A DNA stretch of 64,000 nucleotides from positions 248,001 to 312,000 of the forward strand of contig CALUOO010000001.1 in assembly GCA_944322345.1 (NCBI GenBank), written 5' to 3'. A program made the position numbers and the translations under genes. The DNA comes from an uncultured Bacteroides sp. GTDB taxonomy: Bacteria > Bacteroidota > Bacteroidia > Bacteroidales > Bacteroidaceae. Below the pieces are notes generated by a model. The model saw only the letters and a list, made by a program, of their open reading frames with translations, was not told the DNA's origin and made no database searches. Below are positions 44,258 through 54,900 of this stretch, in pieces. Positions within the stretch are counted from its first letter, which is position 1. Each line of letters opens with the position of its first letter.

Positions 44258-46117
44258 ATGAGAACCAAAACATTATTATTCATCCTCTGTACTGCAGGTA
44301 TACAATATCTTGCGGCACAGACCGTTGAATCTATCCGAATAGGAGGATATATCGGCGAACGGATAAACACCTGCATCGAACAGCGGGTAAAAACACAAGA
44401 CGTGGAAGCGCTCGTTGAACCATTCCGCCACAGGGAAGAGACATCACTCTGGCAATCGGAATTTTTCGGGAAATGGGCACTTGGAGCCATTGCATCTTAT
44501 CAATATACGCACGATGAAGCTCTGCTTGAACTCATCGACAATGGAATAAAGCAGTTCATGCAGACTCAGACACCGGACGGATATATTGGCAACTACAAAC
44601 CCGAAGCACAGCTACAGGGATGGGACATCTGGGGACGGAAATATTCGTCGTTGGCACTCCTTGCCTACTACCGGCTGACTGGCAACAAACAGGCGCTGGA
44701 AGCTGCCCGACGACTGATGGACCATCTGATAGCACAACTCAAAGAACACAATCAGGAAATTGCCCGCACCGGATTCTACCGCGGTATGCCAAGCTGTTCC
44801 ATTTTGGAACCGGTGGTCTATCTTTACCGGGCAACCCAAAACAAAAAATATCTGGAGTTTGCCAAGAGCATTGTAACCTCACTCGAACAAGAGGGATGCT
44901 CGCAGCTCATCAGTAAAGCACTGGAAGGAGTTCCCGTATCGGCACGCTCACCCTTTCCTAAGCAATGGTGGAGCTATGAGAACGGGCAAAAGGCCTACGA
45001 AATGATGTCATGTTACGTAGGATTGGTTGAACTGGGAAAGGAACTGGACGACCCGCTCTACAAACAAGTAGCACTCCTTACGGCAGCTGACATACGGGAA
45101 CACGAAATCAACATTGCAGGGTCGGGCGCAGCTTTCGAATGTTGGTACGGCGGACGCCAGCGCCAGACACAACCTACCTATCACCTGATGGAGACATGTG
45201 TCACGTTCACATACATGCAGTTCTGTCAGCGGCTGTGGGAAGTCACTGGAGATGCCCGCTATGCGGAGGAGTTTGAACGTACAATGTACAACGCTCTGAT
45301 GGCCTCGATGAAAGACGACGGTAGCCAGATTTCCAAATACAGTCCGTTGGAAGGCTGGCGACATCCCGGTGAAGAGCAGTGTGGCATGCACATCAACTGT
45401 TGCAATGCCAATGCACCACGAGGATTTGCCCTGATACCTTCAATGGCATGCCATGCCACAGAGGAACAAATCTACATCAACCTCTATCTGCCGATGACAG
45501 CTACCGTCACACTCGGCCATGGCAAGGAAATAAGTCTGCAAACAGAAACGGACTACCCTGTAAACGGGAAGATCAACATAAATGTCCGTACCCGCAAACC
45601 ACAGCAGTTTACCTTAGCCCTCCGCATGCCGGCAACAGCCGACAGTATCATGGCCTTCGTAAACGGAGAACAACAGGAAATACTCCACCGCGGCGGCTAT
45701 CTCTATCTGAACCGTCTTTGGAAATCGGACAACAGGATTGAACTGGTTTTCGACATGTCTACCCGTATCATTCGGCAAAACAACATGCAGGCCGTGGTAC
45801 GCGGACCATTGGTATTTGCACGCGACAGCCGTTTCAACGATGGCGACGTGGACGAATGTGCCGTCATTCAATGTGATGCAAACGGCATTGTACAAGCTAC
45901 CCTAGCCGAGCAGACAGACGGCTCTTTCGCATGGCTTACGCTAAACGTTCCAATGATACTGGGAAGCGATCTGGAAAATGCCACCAACAAAGCTGTAAAA
46001 AATATACGTTTCTGCGACTTTGCCTCAGCCGGAAACGACTGGCAGCATAGTAGCCGCTATCGGGTATGGATACCCGAGACACTGCACGTCATGTCGGAGC
46101 CTTATCACAGTTATTAA
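44258..46117 (+). CDS. GH127-type beta-L-arabinofuranosidase (DUF1680)
   Basis: 619 residues with a signal peptide (1-20). An alpha/alpha barrel with ETSLWQSEFFGKWALGAIA and DGYIGNYKPEAQLQGWDIWGRKY, followed by beta-domains. The catalytic zinc-cysteine site is visible: Glu312 and Cys314 in METCVTF, Cys381 and Cys382 in HINCCNANAPRGF, matching the Glu-x-Cys and Cys-Cys pattern of the Bifidobacterium HypBA1 enzyme, where a Cys is the nucleophile. It hydrolyses terminal beta-L-arabinofuranosyl residues, found for instance on plant hydroxyproline-rich glycoproteins and rhamnogalacturonan-II. GH146 is the nearest alternative. Confidence 0.9.
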   Translation: MRTKTLLFILCTAGIQYLAAQTVESIRIGGYIGERINTCIEQRVKTQDVEALVEPFRHREETSLWQSEFFGKWALGAIASYQYTHDEALLELIDNGIKQFMQTQTPDGYIGNYKPEAQLQGWDIWGRKYSSLALLAYYRLTGNKQALEAARRLMDHLIAQLKEHNQEIARTGFYRGMPSCSILEPVVYLYRATQNKKYLEFAKSIVTSLEQEGCSQLISKALEGVPVSARSPFPKQWWSYENGQKAYEMMSCYVGLVELGKELDDPLYKQVALLTAADIREHEINIAGSGAAFECWYGGRQRQTQPTYHLMETCVTFTYMQFCQRLWEVTGDARYAEEFERTMYNALMASMKDDGSQISKYSPLEGWRHPGEEQCGMHINCCNANAPRGFALIPSMACHATEEQIYINLYLPMTATVTLGHGKEISLQTETDYPVNGKININVRTRKPQQFTLALRMPATADSIMAFVNGEQQEILHRGGYLYLNRLWKSDNRIELVFDMSTRIIRQNNMQAVVRGPLVFARDSRFNDGDVDECAVIQCDANGIVQATLAEQTDGSFAWLTLNVPMILGSDLENATNKAVKNIRFCDFASAGNDWQHSSRYRVWIPETLHVMSEPYHSY

Positions 46118-46162
46118 AAAGAGGGAATAATTATCTACAATAAAAACAAAAAAGACATCGCT

Positions 46163-46849
46163 ATGAGACGCACCGATCTCTATTTTTCACTTGCAGTAAT
46201 CATCCTGTTTCTACCCTTCATCCTGTCCGATACCCTGCACACGTGGTATCAAGAGTTCAATACCGAACACGGTATGGCTATGAGTTTCATTAAGTTTGCC
46301 ATCTTGTCCACTATGGGCGAACTGCTGGGACTACGCATCAGTACAGGAAACTATTATCAGAGGGGATTCGGTATCATTCCACGGGCTCTTGTATGGGGCA
46401 TATTGGGTATGGGCATTAACATGGCTTTCATTATTTTCTCTACTGGCGTTCCTGCCGTAGTAGCCTACATGGGAGTGAGTCATCCAGAAGCACTCATGCA
46501 GGGAAGCTTATGCATTGAAAAAGTAGCATTGGCACTTGCCATCTCTACGGCACTCAACTGCATTTTTGCTCCTGTGTTCATGACACTTCACAAAATCACA
46601 GACACACATATTCTTGCCACAGGAGGGACATTGCGAGGATTCTTCACACCCATCCGTATGGGAGAGACCATGCAACATCTCAACTGGCGCGTACAATGGG
46701 GATTTGTATTCAAGAAAACCATTCCCCTATTCTGGATTCCGGCACATACCATTACCTTTCTGTTACCGGGAGAATCGCGTGTACTGTTTGCAGCCTTACT
46801 GGGTGTCGCATTGGGAGTCATACTAGCGATTGCTAACCGCAGAAAATAA
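46163..46849 (+). CDS. Inner-membrane protein, Mpv17/PMP22-like
   Basis: 228 residues with four or five hydrophobic segments (about 9-24, 64-85, 88-108, 118-135 and 205-224). The C-terminal signature NWRVQWGFVFKKTIPLFWIPAHTITFLLP recalls the Mpv17/PMP22 motif, in which a W-x-P segment precedes the last helices. I assign that family with moderate confidence. Function is unknown; a channel or transport role is suggested for eukaryotic homologues. It lies 45 bp after GH127 and 14 bp before the serine hydrolase. Confidence 0.75.
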   Translation: MRRTDLYFSLAVIILFLPFILSDTLHTWYQEFNTEHGMAMSFIKFAILSTMGELLGLRISTGNYYQRGFGIIPRALVWGILGMGINMAFIIFSTGVPAVVAYMGVSHPEALMQGSLCIEKVALALAISTALNCIFAPVFMTLHKITDTHILATGGTLRGFFTPIRMGETMQHLNWRVQWGFVFKKTIPLFWIPAHTITFLLPGESRVLFAALLGVALGVILAIANRRK

Positions 46850-46863
46850 CACAACCAATACAT

Positions 46864-48054
46864 ATGTTATCGAAACGAAAAAAAATATTGGCAGGAACAG
46901 GAGCACTCATACTATCACTTGTTCTCATATATTTCTCACTGCCTTATTATGCCCGTCAGGCACTCATTCATTGGATGCCAGTCATCAACGATCTGGAACT
47001 TTTCCACCGCCATACCGTACATCACGACACTACTAATGTATGGTATTGGGCACATGCCGACAGCTATAACCGTTACCAGCTTACCTCTGCCGATGCTCAT
47101 TATCTGGACAGTCTGCAAACAGTCTCTTTTCTTGTAATCCGCAAAGACAGTATCCTCTTCGAAAGCTATCGTGACGGCTGGTACGACACTCTTACATCGA
47201 ATATCTATTCTGCCACCAAAACCATCGTAGGCTTACTTGCAGGTATTGCCCTCGACGAAGGGAAAATCCACAGTCTCGACGATCCGGTGAGCCGATATAT
47301 TCCATCTTATACCCAAGGGATGCAGGCTGAAGTCACCATCCGTCATCTGCTCACAATGAGTGGAGGAATGGCATGGGACGAATCCTACGCATCACTTTTC
47401 TCTGTCACCACCCATGGCTATTATGGCAACGATCTTTATGACTTAGTCACGGGGCTCGAAGTTTCCGAACATCCCGGCATACAATATTCCTACCGCAGCG
47501 GTGAAACCCAATTGCTTGCTTTTGTTATTGAGGCTGCCACCGGGAAAACACTAAGCCAGTATGCAGAAGAAAAGCTTTGGCGTCCCATGCAGGCCGAACG
47601 TGACGCCTACTGGCTCCTTGATAAGGAAGGAGGTGACGAAAAAGCATTCTGCTGTTTTCATACAACAGCGCGCGACGTAGCCCGCTTTGCACGACTAATG
47701 CTTCACCGAGGCAACTGGAATGGACGCCAACTAGTCTCTGAAAAATACATGAGCGAACTGATGCAACCAGCTACATATCTGAAAGATCAATGGGGCAAAG
47801 ACTCGCTCAACTATTATGGATTCCAAACTTGGATAATGCATTATCACAACCAAGTGAATCCTTATATGCGTGGCATGTTGGGACAATACATCATTGCTAT
47901 TCCCAGTCTTGAAGCCATAGTTGTACGCTTAGGCCGTAAACGAAGTGATGTCTACGAACGTGAAATAACAACAGACATTACGCGGTATATGGACATTGCC
48001 ATGAAAATTCTAAGCTGCAATGACCCAAGTATACAATCGTGTAAGAAGCCTTAG
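46864..48054 (+). CDS. Serine hydrolase, beta-lactamase class C family
   Basis: 396 residues with one N-terminal membrane anchor (about 9-28). Penicillin-binding-protein-like motifs: S-A-T-K (Ser116, Lys119) in IYSATKTIVGLLAG, TIRHLLTMSGGM, and Y-R-S (Tyr210, Ser212) in YSYRSGETQLLAF. A clear HTG/KTG triad is not obvious near the C-terminus, where GMLGQYIIAIPSLEAIVVRLG occupies the place of the third motif. Members are esterases, D-peptidases or transesterases. Its place behind a GH127 suggests deacylation of glycans (inference). Last gene of the operon. Confidence 0.9.
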   Translation: MLSKRKKILAGTGALILSLVLIYFSLPYYARQALIHWMPVINDLELFHRHTVHHDTTNVWYWAHADSYNRYQLTSADAHYLDSLQTVSFLVIRKDSILFESYRDGWYDTLTSNIYSATKTIVGLLAGIALDEGKIHSLDDPVSRYIPSYTQGMQAEVTIRHLLTMSGGMAWDESYASLFSVTTHGYYGNDLYDLVTGLEVSEHPGIQYSYRSGETQLLAFVIEAATGKTLSQYAEEKLWRPMQAERDAYWLLDKEGGDEKAFCCFHTTARDVARFARLMLHRGNWNGRQLVSEKYMSELMQPATYLKDQWGKDSLNYYGFQTWIMHYHNQVNPYMRGMLGQYIIAIPSLEAIVVRLGRKRSDVYEREITTDITRYMDIAMKILSCNDPSIQSCKKP

Positions 48055-48095
48055 CCAATATACTTTATCCTCTGATAAATTACTCTAAAAAAGAA

Positions 48096-48128
48096 AGCCC
48101 TAAACGACCATTACAGTCATTTAGGGCT
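48096..48128. terminator. Terminator between convergent operons
   Basis: 13-bp stem with one mismatch (AGCCCTAAACGAC at 48096-48108 with 48116-48128), 7-nt loop, T-rich on the minus strand, so mainly for PUL B. Confidence 0.75.
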
Positions 48129-48160
48129 AATCAATTCAAATCAAACTAATATCCAAATGC

Positions 48161-48811
48161 TTATTGTGCTTGCTGAACAATCGAAAGATAGGTATAATAG
48201 TCACCACCGACTTGTTTAAGCAATATCTCAGTCTGCCGGGTTTTTCCTGTTTCATTCGGTTGTAACTCAAACGACAAGGTTGTCTCCTTTTCTGCAGCTC
48301 TAACTCCTGTAGCTACCTCAACCCAATCTACATATTCCTCTAAAACGACTTCATAGTCTACAGTTGCCAAGATTTTCAGATGGCAAGCTGTAACATCTCC
48401 ATTAATATTCAAGCTCTTGTCCAACAAGTCAACTCCTTCCTGTTCACCGTCTAACGCAAACAGAATTTGAGGTTCGACACCAGCCTGCTTCACTGTAATC
48501 TGTTTTACCTGCCCTTGGCTTCGTATTGTCAATACCGTGGTACGTGTTTCAACTTCAGTATTCGTAGTCACCGTTATTTCCAGTTCATTATCTATTTGAC
48601 TGACAGAACACCAGTCTGATTCTACTTCCGCACTCCATTCCTGTTCTGTTGTCACAACTACTTTCTTGGTACTTGCATTCTCAGTAAACATCACAGCTTC
48701 TGTACTTACATCTAAAAGTACCGGTTGAATTTCATCATCATCACTGCACGAAATAAGTCCACAACACGAAAGCAGTAAGCATAATATCCATTGTTTCAGT
48801 TGAGTTTTCAT
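48161..48811 (-). CDS. BACON-domain lipoprotein
   Basis: 216 residues from the ATG at 48811 (MKTQLKQW); a longer frame begins at 48853 but would overlap the upstream gene and spoil the signal peptide. Lipobox LISC then SDDDE. A BACON domain spans about 30-115: EQEWSAEVESDWCSVSQ, NTEVETRTTVLTIRSQGQVKQITVKQAG; a second similar sandwich follows to the end (YLSIVQQAQ). BACON domains serve as spacers or mucin/glycan-binding modules in surface proteins. Last gene of PUL B. Confidence 0.88.
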   Translation of the reverse strand: MKTQLKQWILCLLLSCCGLISCSDDDEIQPVLLDVSTEAVMFTENASTKKVVVTTEQEWSAEVESDWCSVSQIDNELEITVTTNTEVETRTTVLTIRSQGQVKQITVKQAGVEPQILFALDGEQEGVDLLDKSLNINGDVTACHLKILATVDYEVVLEEYVDWVEVATGVRAAEKETTLSFELQPNETGKTRQTEILLKQVGGDYYTYLSIVQQAQ

Positions 48812-48846
48812 AATCACTTTTTTTTCAAATTTAACAATATACGTCT

Positions 48847-49875
48847 TTACCACTCTATAGCAAATTCTTCGTCAGGAATTGTAGTATTAATATTTCTCTG
48901 GAGTGACATAGTCCCATTTACTTCATAAAAAATAGGTTCTTTTGACTCCCTTGAATCATAAAATGAATACTTTATATCATTAATAGTTGTTACTCTACGC
49001 ATTAATGTAGGACGATCTTGATCCATGTTTTCAGTTACTACATATGTGGCAATTCCTTCTGTTATGAAATTCATTCCTGCTATAGGATTCATCGCTTCTA
49101 AAGTAACAGTACCTTTTTTAACTTCCGTACTTCCTTCTTCCGGTACAAAGGTTTCATCCGGATGGAAAGTGGCTTTCACTTTGAAAAATTTTCTATCAGG
49201 TCGTCCGGCATCAATAGCACCAGCATAAAAGAATACAGAATTCTCGTCTACCACATAAGCTTCCCGAGTAGAAACAGTTAATCGTTGGGTACTATGGTCA
49301 GCATACACATTCAAGGCGGTAGTCTGGAAAGTTCCCGAATAGTCATTAAAAGGTGTCAGCCACAACAGTGCATTATTAAATCCAAGTTTCGGATGTGAAT
49401 GATAGTTATATGAAGGATCATCCTCGACCACTAGCGGCAACATCCAGTTTTCGCTGAAATCAAGTCCACGAAAATCAAACTGTATATCTAACAGCGCCAT
49501 ACATTCTCCCGCAGGAATTCTCGTAACAGGAGAAAATACATACCTCGATTCATCCAACTCTCTATACCAAAGATCTTCTCGCCCTTCTCCAAAATTTGTC
49601 AGATTAAATGCCAACAATGTATCAGTATCCAATCCTACATGAACGTCCAGATTACTTTGGTTAATCATTGTGCCGGAAACAATCAACGGCAGCCGATAAT
49701 GAACTGAATCATCACGATATTTCAACCGAATACGAGTCACATTATTGTCAGATTCTGGAGCTTTAAAAGAGACCAACTGTGAATATTGTTCTTCATCCCA
49801 TTTATCATTACATGAAGTTGACAATAACACTGTTACTGCCGTCAGCATAAAAATATAAATATTCCTTAGTTTCAT
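48847..49875 (-). CDS. DUF1735/DUF4973 surface lipoprotein of PUL B
   Basis: 342 residues. Lipobox STSC (Cys22) then NDKWDEEQY. An N-terminal DUF1735-like region (YRLPLIVSGTMINQSNLDVHVGLD) is followed by a DUF4973-like C-terminus. These proteins are usually encoded just after SusD and are thought to bind glycan at the surface. It begins 18 bp after the SusD stop. Confidence 0.85.
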   Translation of the reverse strand: MKLRNIYIFMLTAVTVLLSTSCNDKWDEEQYSQLVSFKAPESDNNVTRIRLKYRDDSVHYRLPLIVSGTMINQSNLDVHVGLDTDTLLAFNLTNFGEGREDLWYRELDESRYVFSPVTRIPAGECMALLDIQFDFRGLDFSENWMLPLVVEDDPSYNYHSHPKLGFNNALLWLTPFNDYSGTFQTTALNVYADHSTQRLTVSTREAYVVDENSVFFYAGAIDAGRPDRKFFKVKATFHPDETFVPEEGSTEVKKGTVTLEAMNPIAGMNFITEGIATYVVTENMDQDRPTLMRRVTTINDIKYSFYDSRESKEPIFYEVNGTMSLQRNINTTIPDEEFAIEW

Positions 49876-49893
49876 TTCTTTCTGTTTTTATGG

Positions 49894-51927
49894 TTATTTA
49901 CTACTCTTCCAACCCGGATTCTGGGTTAAGCGTCTATTTCTATACAACTCATCAATATGGAAAGGCCAAAAATAACTCCGTTCAATGAAACGTGTCTGCA
50001 CCTCGCTAATACGGACCGGCTGATGGAATGCCTCTGGTTGCTCTTTTGTCATCTTAGTATTACATCCGTACATTGGCAACGATTCTTCTTCAGCCGCATC
50101 TTTCCAACGGCGCAAATCAAAATAACGATGTCCTTCTCCCATCAACTCAATTTGACGCTCACGTTTCAATTTTTTCCGGAATTCAACCTGACTTTCATAG
50201 ACAGAATTGTCAAAATCAGGAATTCCAGCTCGGATACGAACAGGTTGAATACCTTTTTTCAACTCTTCTGTTGTCCGTTGAAGCGTATAAGTTGTACTTC
50301 CATCCCACGATGCTATCTGATGTGTACCTTGCAATTCATTAATAGCCTCAGCATAGTCCAACAAAATTTCTCCGTACCGAATAGCAGGATCTGACTTTTC
50401 TCGAATAGAAGTAGCTTCTTGTCCATCGGATTTTGCATCATTATCTAATGGATTAACAAATTTCATCATTCCGATTCCAGTCATTATACCTCCACTTCCC
50501 GTATAATGCTCGCCAGTGCCTAAATAATACCAGCATTGATAGCGCCGGTCTGATTGTTGCGGAGCAGCAGCCAAAGCCCAATAAGCACCATTAAAAGCCA
50601 CAGATGCATAAAAACGTGGTTCTCTGTCTGCATATTGGAGAGAAACTCCCTCCCGTAAAGGTTTATACATTCCGGCTTCCACATCTTCTGCTGTAACAAA
50701 TCCAGTCTTACGGGAAGAGCCATCGCCTCTACCTATTTCGAGGTCTTTTCCCGGACAATCCTCTCCGTTCCACATGTAATAAGCATCACATTGTTTTTGA
50801 GTCATTCCTAACCTGTTTTTTCCGTTCGTAAATTTGGGTAACTGTTCCTGCACCATCTGTTTAATACCTGATCCTTGATTTGTTACCCGGCTAAAAATCA
50901 ATTCCGGATTTTCTGCAGCAGTCAGTTCTCCATTGAATACGGAACGATAAGATTCAAACGGATCAATATCAGCATATCCGTCCGGCCAGTTTTTGGTAGA
51001 AAAGTTTCCATCATCAAAAGGCTTGATAGTAGCCGGATAAGCTCCGTCTTCATCCGCATCTTTTTCACGAGCAGCAGCATGATATAGCTCATAACGTGGT
51101 AGCCCGTTATCTCCTTTCAATTCCATAATATCGCGGGCTGCCGCAGCTGCTTTCGCCCACTTTTCCTCATCATAAACAGGATTTAACAATCTGTTCCCTT
51201 TATCATCTACCAGACTAGCAGCATAGTTGTCATCGTTTCCGTTCATCAACGGACTGGCAGCATACAATAATGCTCTGGCACGATATCCCAGTGCAGCTCC
51301 CTTAGTAGGACGGGCAATATTAAAAGTTTCCCGCTTCAACGGCAAATAACGGGCTGCCTCTACCATCTCATTCGAAATGTACTCTACACATTCATCGTAC
51401 GTATTACGAGGTAAATAAAGTTCTTCATAAGGTTTCGTATAATCTTGACCTGCATCTTCCGGAATCAATGGAATAGGGCCATATTTTTGTAACAGTTTCC
51501 AATAATAAAAAGCACGTATGAAACGAGCCTGTGCTTTCATATCGGCCCGTTCTTCAACAGTAATAGCTTCACACTTATCTACATTCTGTATAAAGACACT
51601 GGCTTGGCGTATTCCCTGATAACAATAGCCATAACTGGTCTGATAAGTACTTTCACCATAACTTTTCTCAGCAAAGCTTTTATAAGTAGGATGATATATG
51701 TCGTCTGCAAAAGCAAAAGGCCATTCACCGCCATATCCCATATCGGCATTATAATTCCACACATAGCGATAAGCACCTGCCAACCATTGCTCTGTATAAT
51801 CCCTAGAAGTAAAGACTTCATCAAGTGTCATACGGTCTTTCAAATCTTTTTCTACATCTAGATAGTCGCTACAGCTACCCAAAGCCATTGCTATGCAAAT
51901 TGAAAGTAATATATTTTTCTTTTTCAT
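49894..51927 (-). CDS. SusD/RagB family lipoprotein of PUL B
   Basis: 677 residues. Lipobox LGSC (Cys19) followed by SDYLDVEKDLKDRMTLDEVF. SusD marks: ADMKAQARFIRAFYYWKLLQKYGPIPLI, EILLDYAEAINELQG, MGEGHRYFDLRRWKDA and the ending TQNPGWKSSK. It binds the oligosaccharide and caps the SusC channel. 15 bp after SusC. Confidence 0.95.
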   Translation of the reverse strand: MKKKNILLSICIAMALGSCSDYLDVEKDLKDRMTLDEVFTSRDYTEQWLAGAYRYVWNYNADMGYGGEWPFAFADDIYHPTYKSFAEKSYGESTYQTSYGYCYQGIRQASVFIQNVDKCEAITVEERADMKAQARFIRAFYYWKLLQKYGPIPLIPEDAGQDYTKPYEELYLPRNTYDECVEYISNEMVEAARYLPLKRETFNIARPTKGAALGYRARALLYAASPLMNGNDDNYAASLVDDKGNRLLNPVYDEEKWAKAAAAARDIMELKGDNGLPRYELYHAAAREKDADEDGAYPATIKPFDDGNFSTKNWPDGYADIDPFESYRSVFNGELTAAENPELIFSRVTNQGSGIKQMVQEQLPKFTNGKNRLGMTQKQCDAYYMWNGEDCPGKDLEIGRGDGSSRKTGFVTAEDVEAGMYKPLREGVSLQYADREPRFYASVAFNGAYWALAAAPQQSDRRYQCWYYLGTGEHYTGSGGIMTGIGMMKFVNPLDNDAKSDGQEATSIREKSDPAIRYGEILLDYAEAINELQGTHQIASWDGSTTYTLQRTTEELKKGIQPVRIRAGIPDFDNSVYESQVEFRKKLKRERQIELMGEGHRYFDLRRWKDAAEEESLPMYGCNTKMTKEQPEAFHQPVRISEVQTRFIERSYFWPFHIDELYRNRRLTQNPGWKSSK

Positions 51928-51942
51928 ACTATTCTTCTCAAA

Positions 51943-54900
51943 TTAAATATTAACAGATAATCCTGCAGTAATTGATTTCGAAATAGGATATGCAGCTCCA
52001 TCAGTATTATTCATTTCCGGATCCCATAAATCAAATTTAGAGAATGTCAACAGATTATTGCCACGGAAGAAGAAACGGATGTTGTTAAAATGAATCTTAC
52101 GTGTCAATGTCTTGGGGATTGTATACCCAACTTCCACTGTTTTCAAACGCAAGTATGAATTGTCACGCAGCCAGAATGTTGAGGCTCGCCGGTTGTTGCC
52201 ATTCTCATTGCCATACTCTAAACGGGGATAAGGAGCATTCGGGTTCTCGGTAGCTTCTGTTCCTGAAATCTCACGTGATATCCAACGGTTATCCGTCAAA
52301 CCCTCCAGAATATTTCCCCATGATGAACGAGAAAAAGCATGAGCAATACCTCCAGACAGCATATTGGAAACCCGTTCAGCTCCTTGGAAATGGACATTCA
52401 CATCAAGTCCTTTCCATTGTACCGAAAGACCAATACCATAAATCATTCCCGGTCTGCTGGTATGATCTAGAGGGACAACATCATCATTGTTAATCATTCC
52501 GTCACCGTTTACATCCTTATATTTAATATCACCCGGCATCACATCTCCCCAAGCCTGTTTAGGACTATTACGTACATCATCCCAGTCTTTAAACAGCCCC
52601 AATGCTATCAATCCTCTGCGTTGATCAACCTGATATCCATAGCTCTTTTTATAAGGATAATCTGTATATGATTCATCATATTCCTTGATTTCATTCCGAC
52701 TAAATGTGAAATTTCCTCTTAACGTCACCCTTACATCACCAAATTTCTGTTTATAAGCAAAGTTTCCATCCCATCCTGTAGAAAGTACACTTCCGACATT
52801 GGCTTTAGAAGTCTTTACATCGTAAAGTCCTACAGTCAAAGGAATACTATTGCGGTTCATCATGATACCGTCACGTTGTTCATGGAAATAATCCACTGTC
52901 AACTGGAATTTATCTCTAAACAATGACAAATCGATACCTATATCCTGTTTTGTAGCAATTTCCCAACCTATATTCGGAGAAGCCATTACTGTATATGTCT
53001 TTCCACCATAATTATTGGAAGCTCCATAATCTGCCCATTGGTATCCTGACACATCGCCAATAGTATATAGATAGGGGAATCGAGTACCCGTATTGTCACT
53101 TCCTACTTTTCCCCACGAATAACGGATCTTAAACATATCCATCCATTTCAAGTGTTTCTTCACCCACGGTTCTTCCGCTACATTCCATGCTGTAGAAATA
53201 GCCGGGAAAAATCCAAAACGATTACTCTTGTCAAAATTCTCAGAACCACTGTAGCCGAAATTAAAATTAAAGAAATAACGATACTTCCAATTATAAGCCG
53301 CGCGTCCTGCAAGTCCTTGGTGACGACGAGGAATACTATTCTTCAAATCAGTCCCGATATTATATGTTTGTAGTTTTGAATCCTGATTATATTTCAACGT
53401 ACCATTTACGTGGTGGTCACCAAATCCTCTTCCATAATTGATTACAGCCTCAAAGAATTCTCGCCGGGAACCTCCTCCACCAGAAGATTGCGTCAACTTC
53501 TTTTCTTCGTTCATCCGATGAAATACCAGATTCCCATCCGTATCCCTGTAACGTTCTACCGACCAGCGTTCAGGCTCCTTAGTCTTTCTAATCCAGTTAT
53601 CATTATAAGTATCATATCCAAAACGTCCTGTAAATTTCAATCCTTTCGTAATAAAATCCAGTTTCTGTTCCAGTGTAATATTAGTTTGCACTTGATTCCA
53701 CCAATTAACACGGAAACCTGTTTGGGTTGCTGCTACCCAAGGATTATCACGGCTGTCGTTCACCCAATCAGGGACTGCAGGAATACGACCATTAGAGAAG
53801 AAAACAGGACTTGCAATTGGAGTATATCCAGTCAACGAGTTCCAAATAACATAAGAACCTTTTCCGGCATCATTCTGTAGTTTTAAAGATCCGGAAATAC
53901 CAACCCTCAACAATGTAGATTTTGTAATATCAAGGTCGGCATTCATACGATAATTCCAACGGCGTAGATTGGCGTTTGCATTATAATCCTGTTTCAGTAC
54001 ATCAGCAGTCTTATACATACCCTGTTCCTCAACATAACTAGCTGACACATAATAGCGTGCATTATTACCTCCACCATTCAGATTCAAGCTTGCCCGATAA
54101 CTCATTGCTCCATCTTTCAGCACCACATCTTTCCAATCTACATTTGGCAACAAATCCGGATCCAGTCCGTGCTGTAGATTAAAAAGCTCATCCTCTGTAT
54201 ACATCGGTGATTGGTTACGGGTTATTCGTGCTTCATTTAACAGATTAGCATACGTATATCCATCTACATATTCGGGAGTAATGGTACGCGTATTATAAGT
54301 AGTTTCTACCTTAGCACTAATATTTACTTTTCCCGCTTTCCCATGACGGGTCGTTATCAACACAACTCCATTAGCTCCACGTGAGCCATAAATAGCAGTT
54401 TCAGAAGCATCTTTCAGCACTTGGAATGATTCTATATCTTCAATATTCAAATCATCCAAGTCACGTTCAAATCCGTCAACCAAAACAAGAGCCGCATTGC
54501 TGGCACCGAATGTAGAAATACCACGAATCCAGAACTCTGATGTACTTTCACCCGGTTGTCCACTATTCTGTTGCGCCAAAATACCGGCCACATTACCGGC
54601 CAATGCATTTGCCAAACTGCTGGATGAGTTATGATTCAAGTCATCCACATCTACACTGGTTATGGCTCCGGTTACACTAATCTTCTTCTGAACTCCCGTA
54701 CCTGTCACCACTACCTCATCCAACACTTTAGCTTCGGCTTCCTTCATCTTTACATCTACCTTCTGCTGCGTTTTCACCAGTACTTCTTTGGTTTCAAACC
54801 CAATATATGAAAAGATCAGCCGGACATACGGTTCCGTTTTTAGTCTATATTTCCCGTTAATATCAGTAATCGCTCCCAAACCCGGAACGTTTTTTACAGA

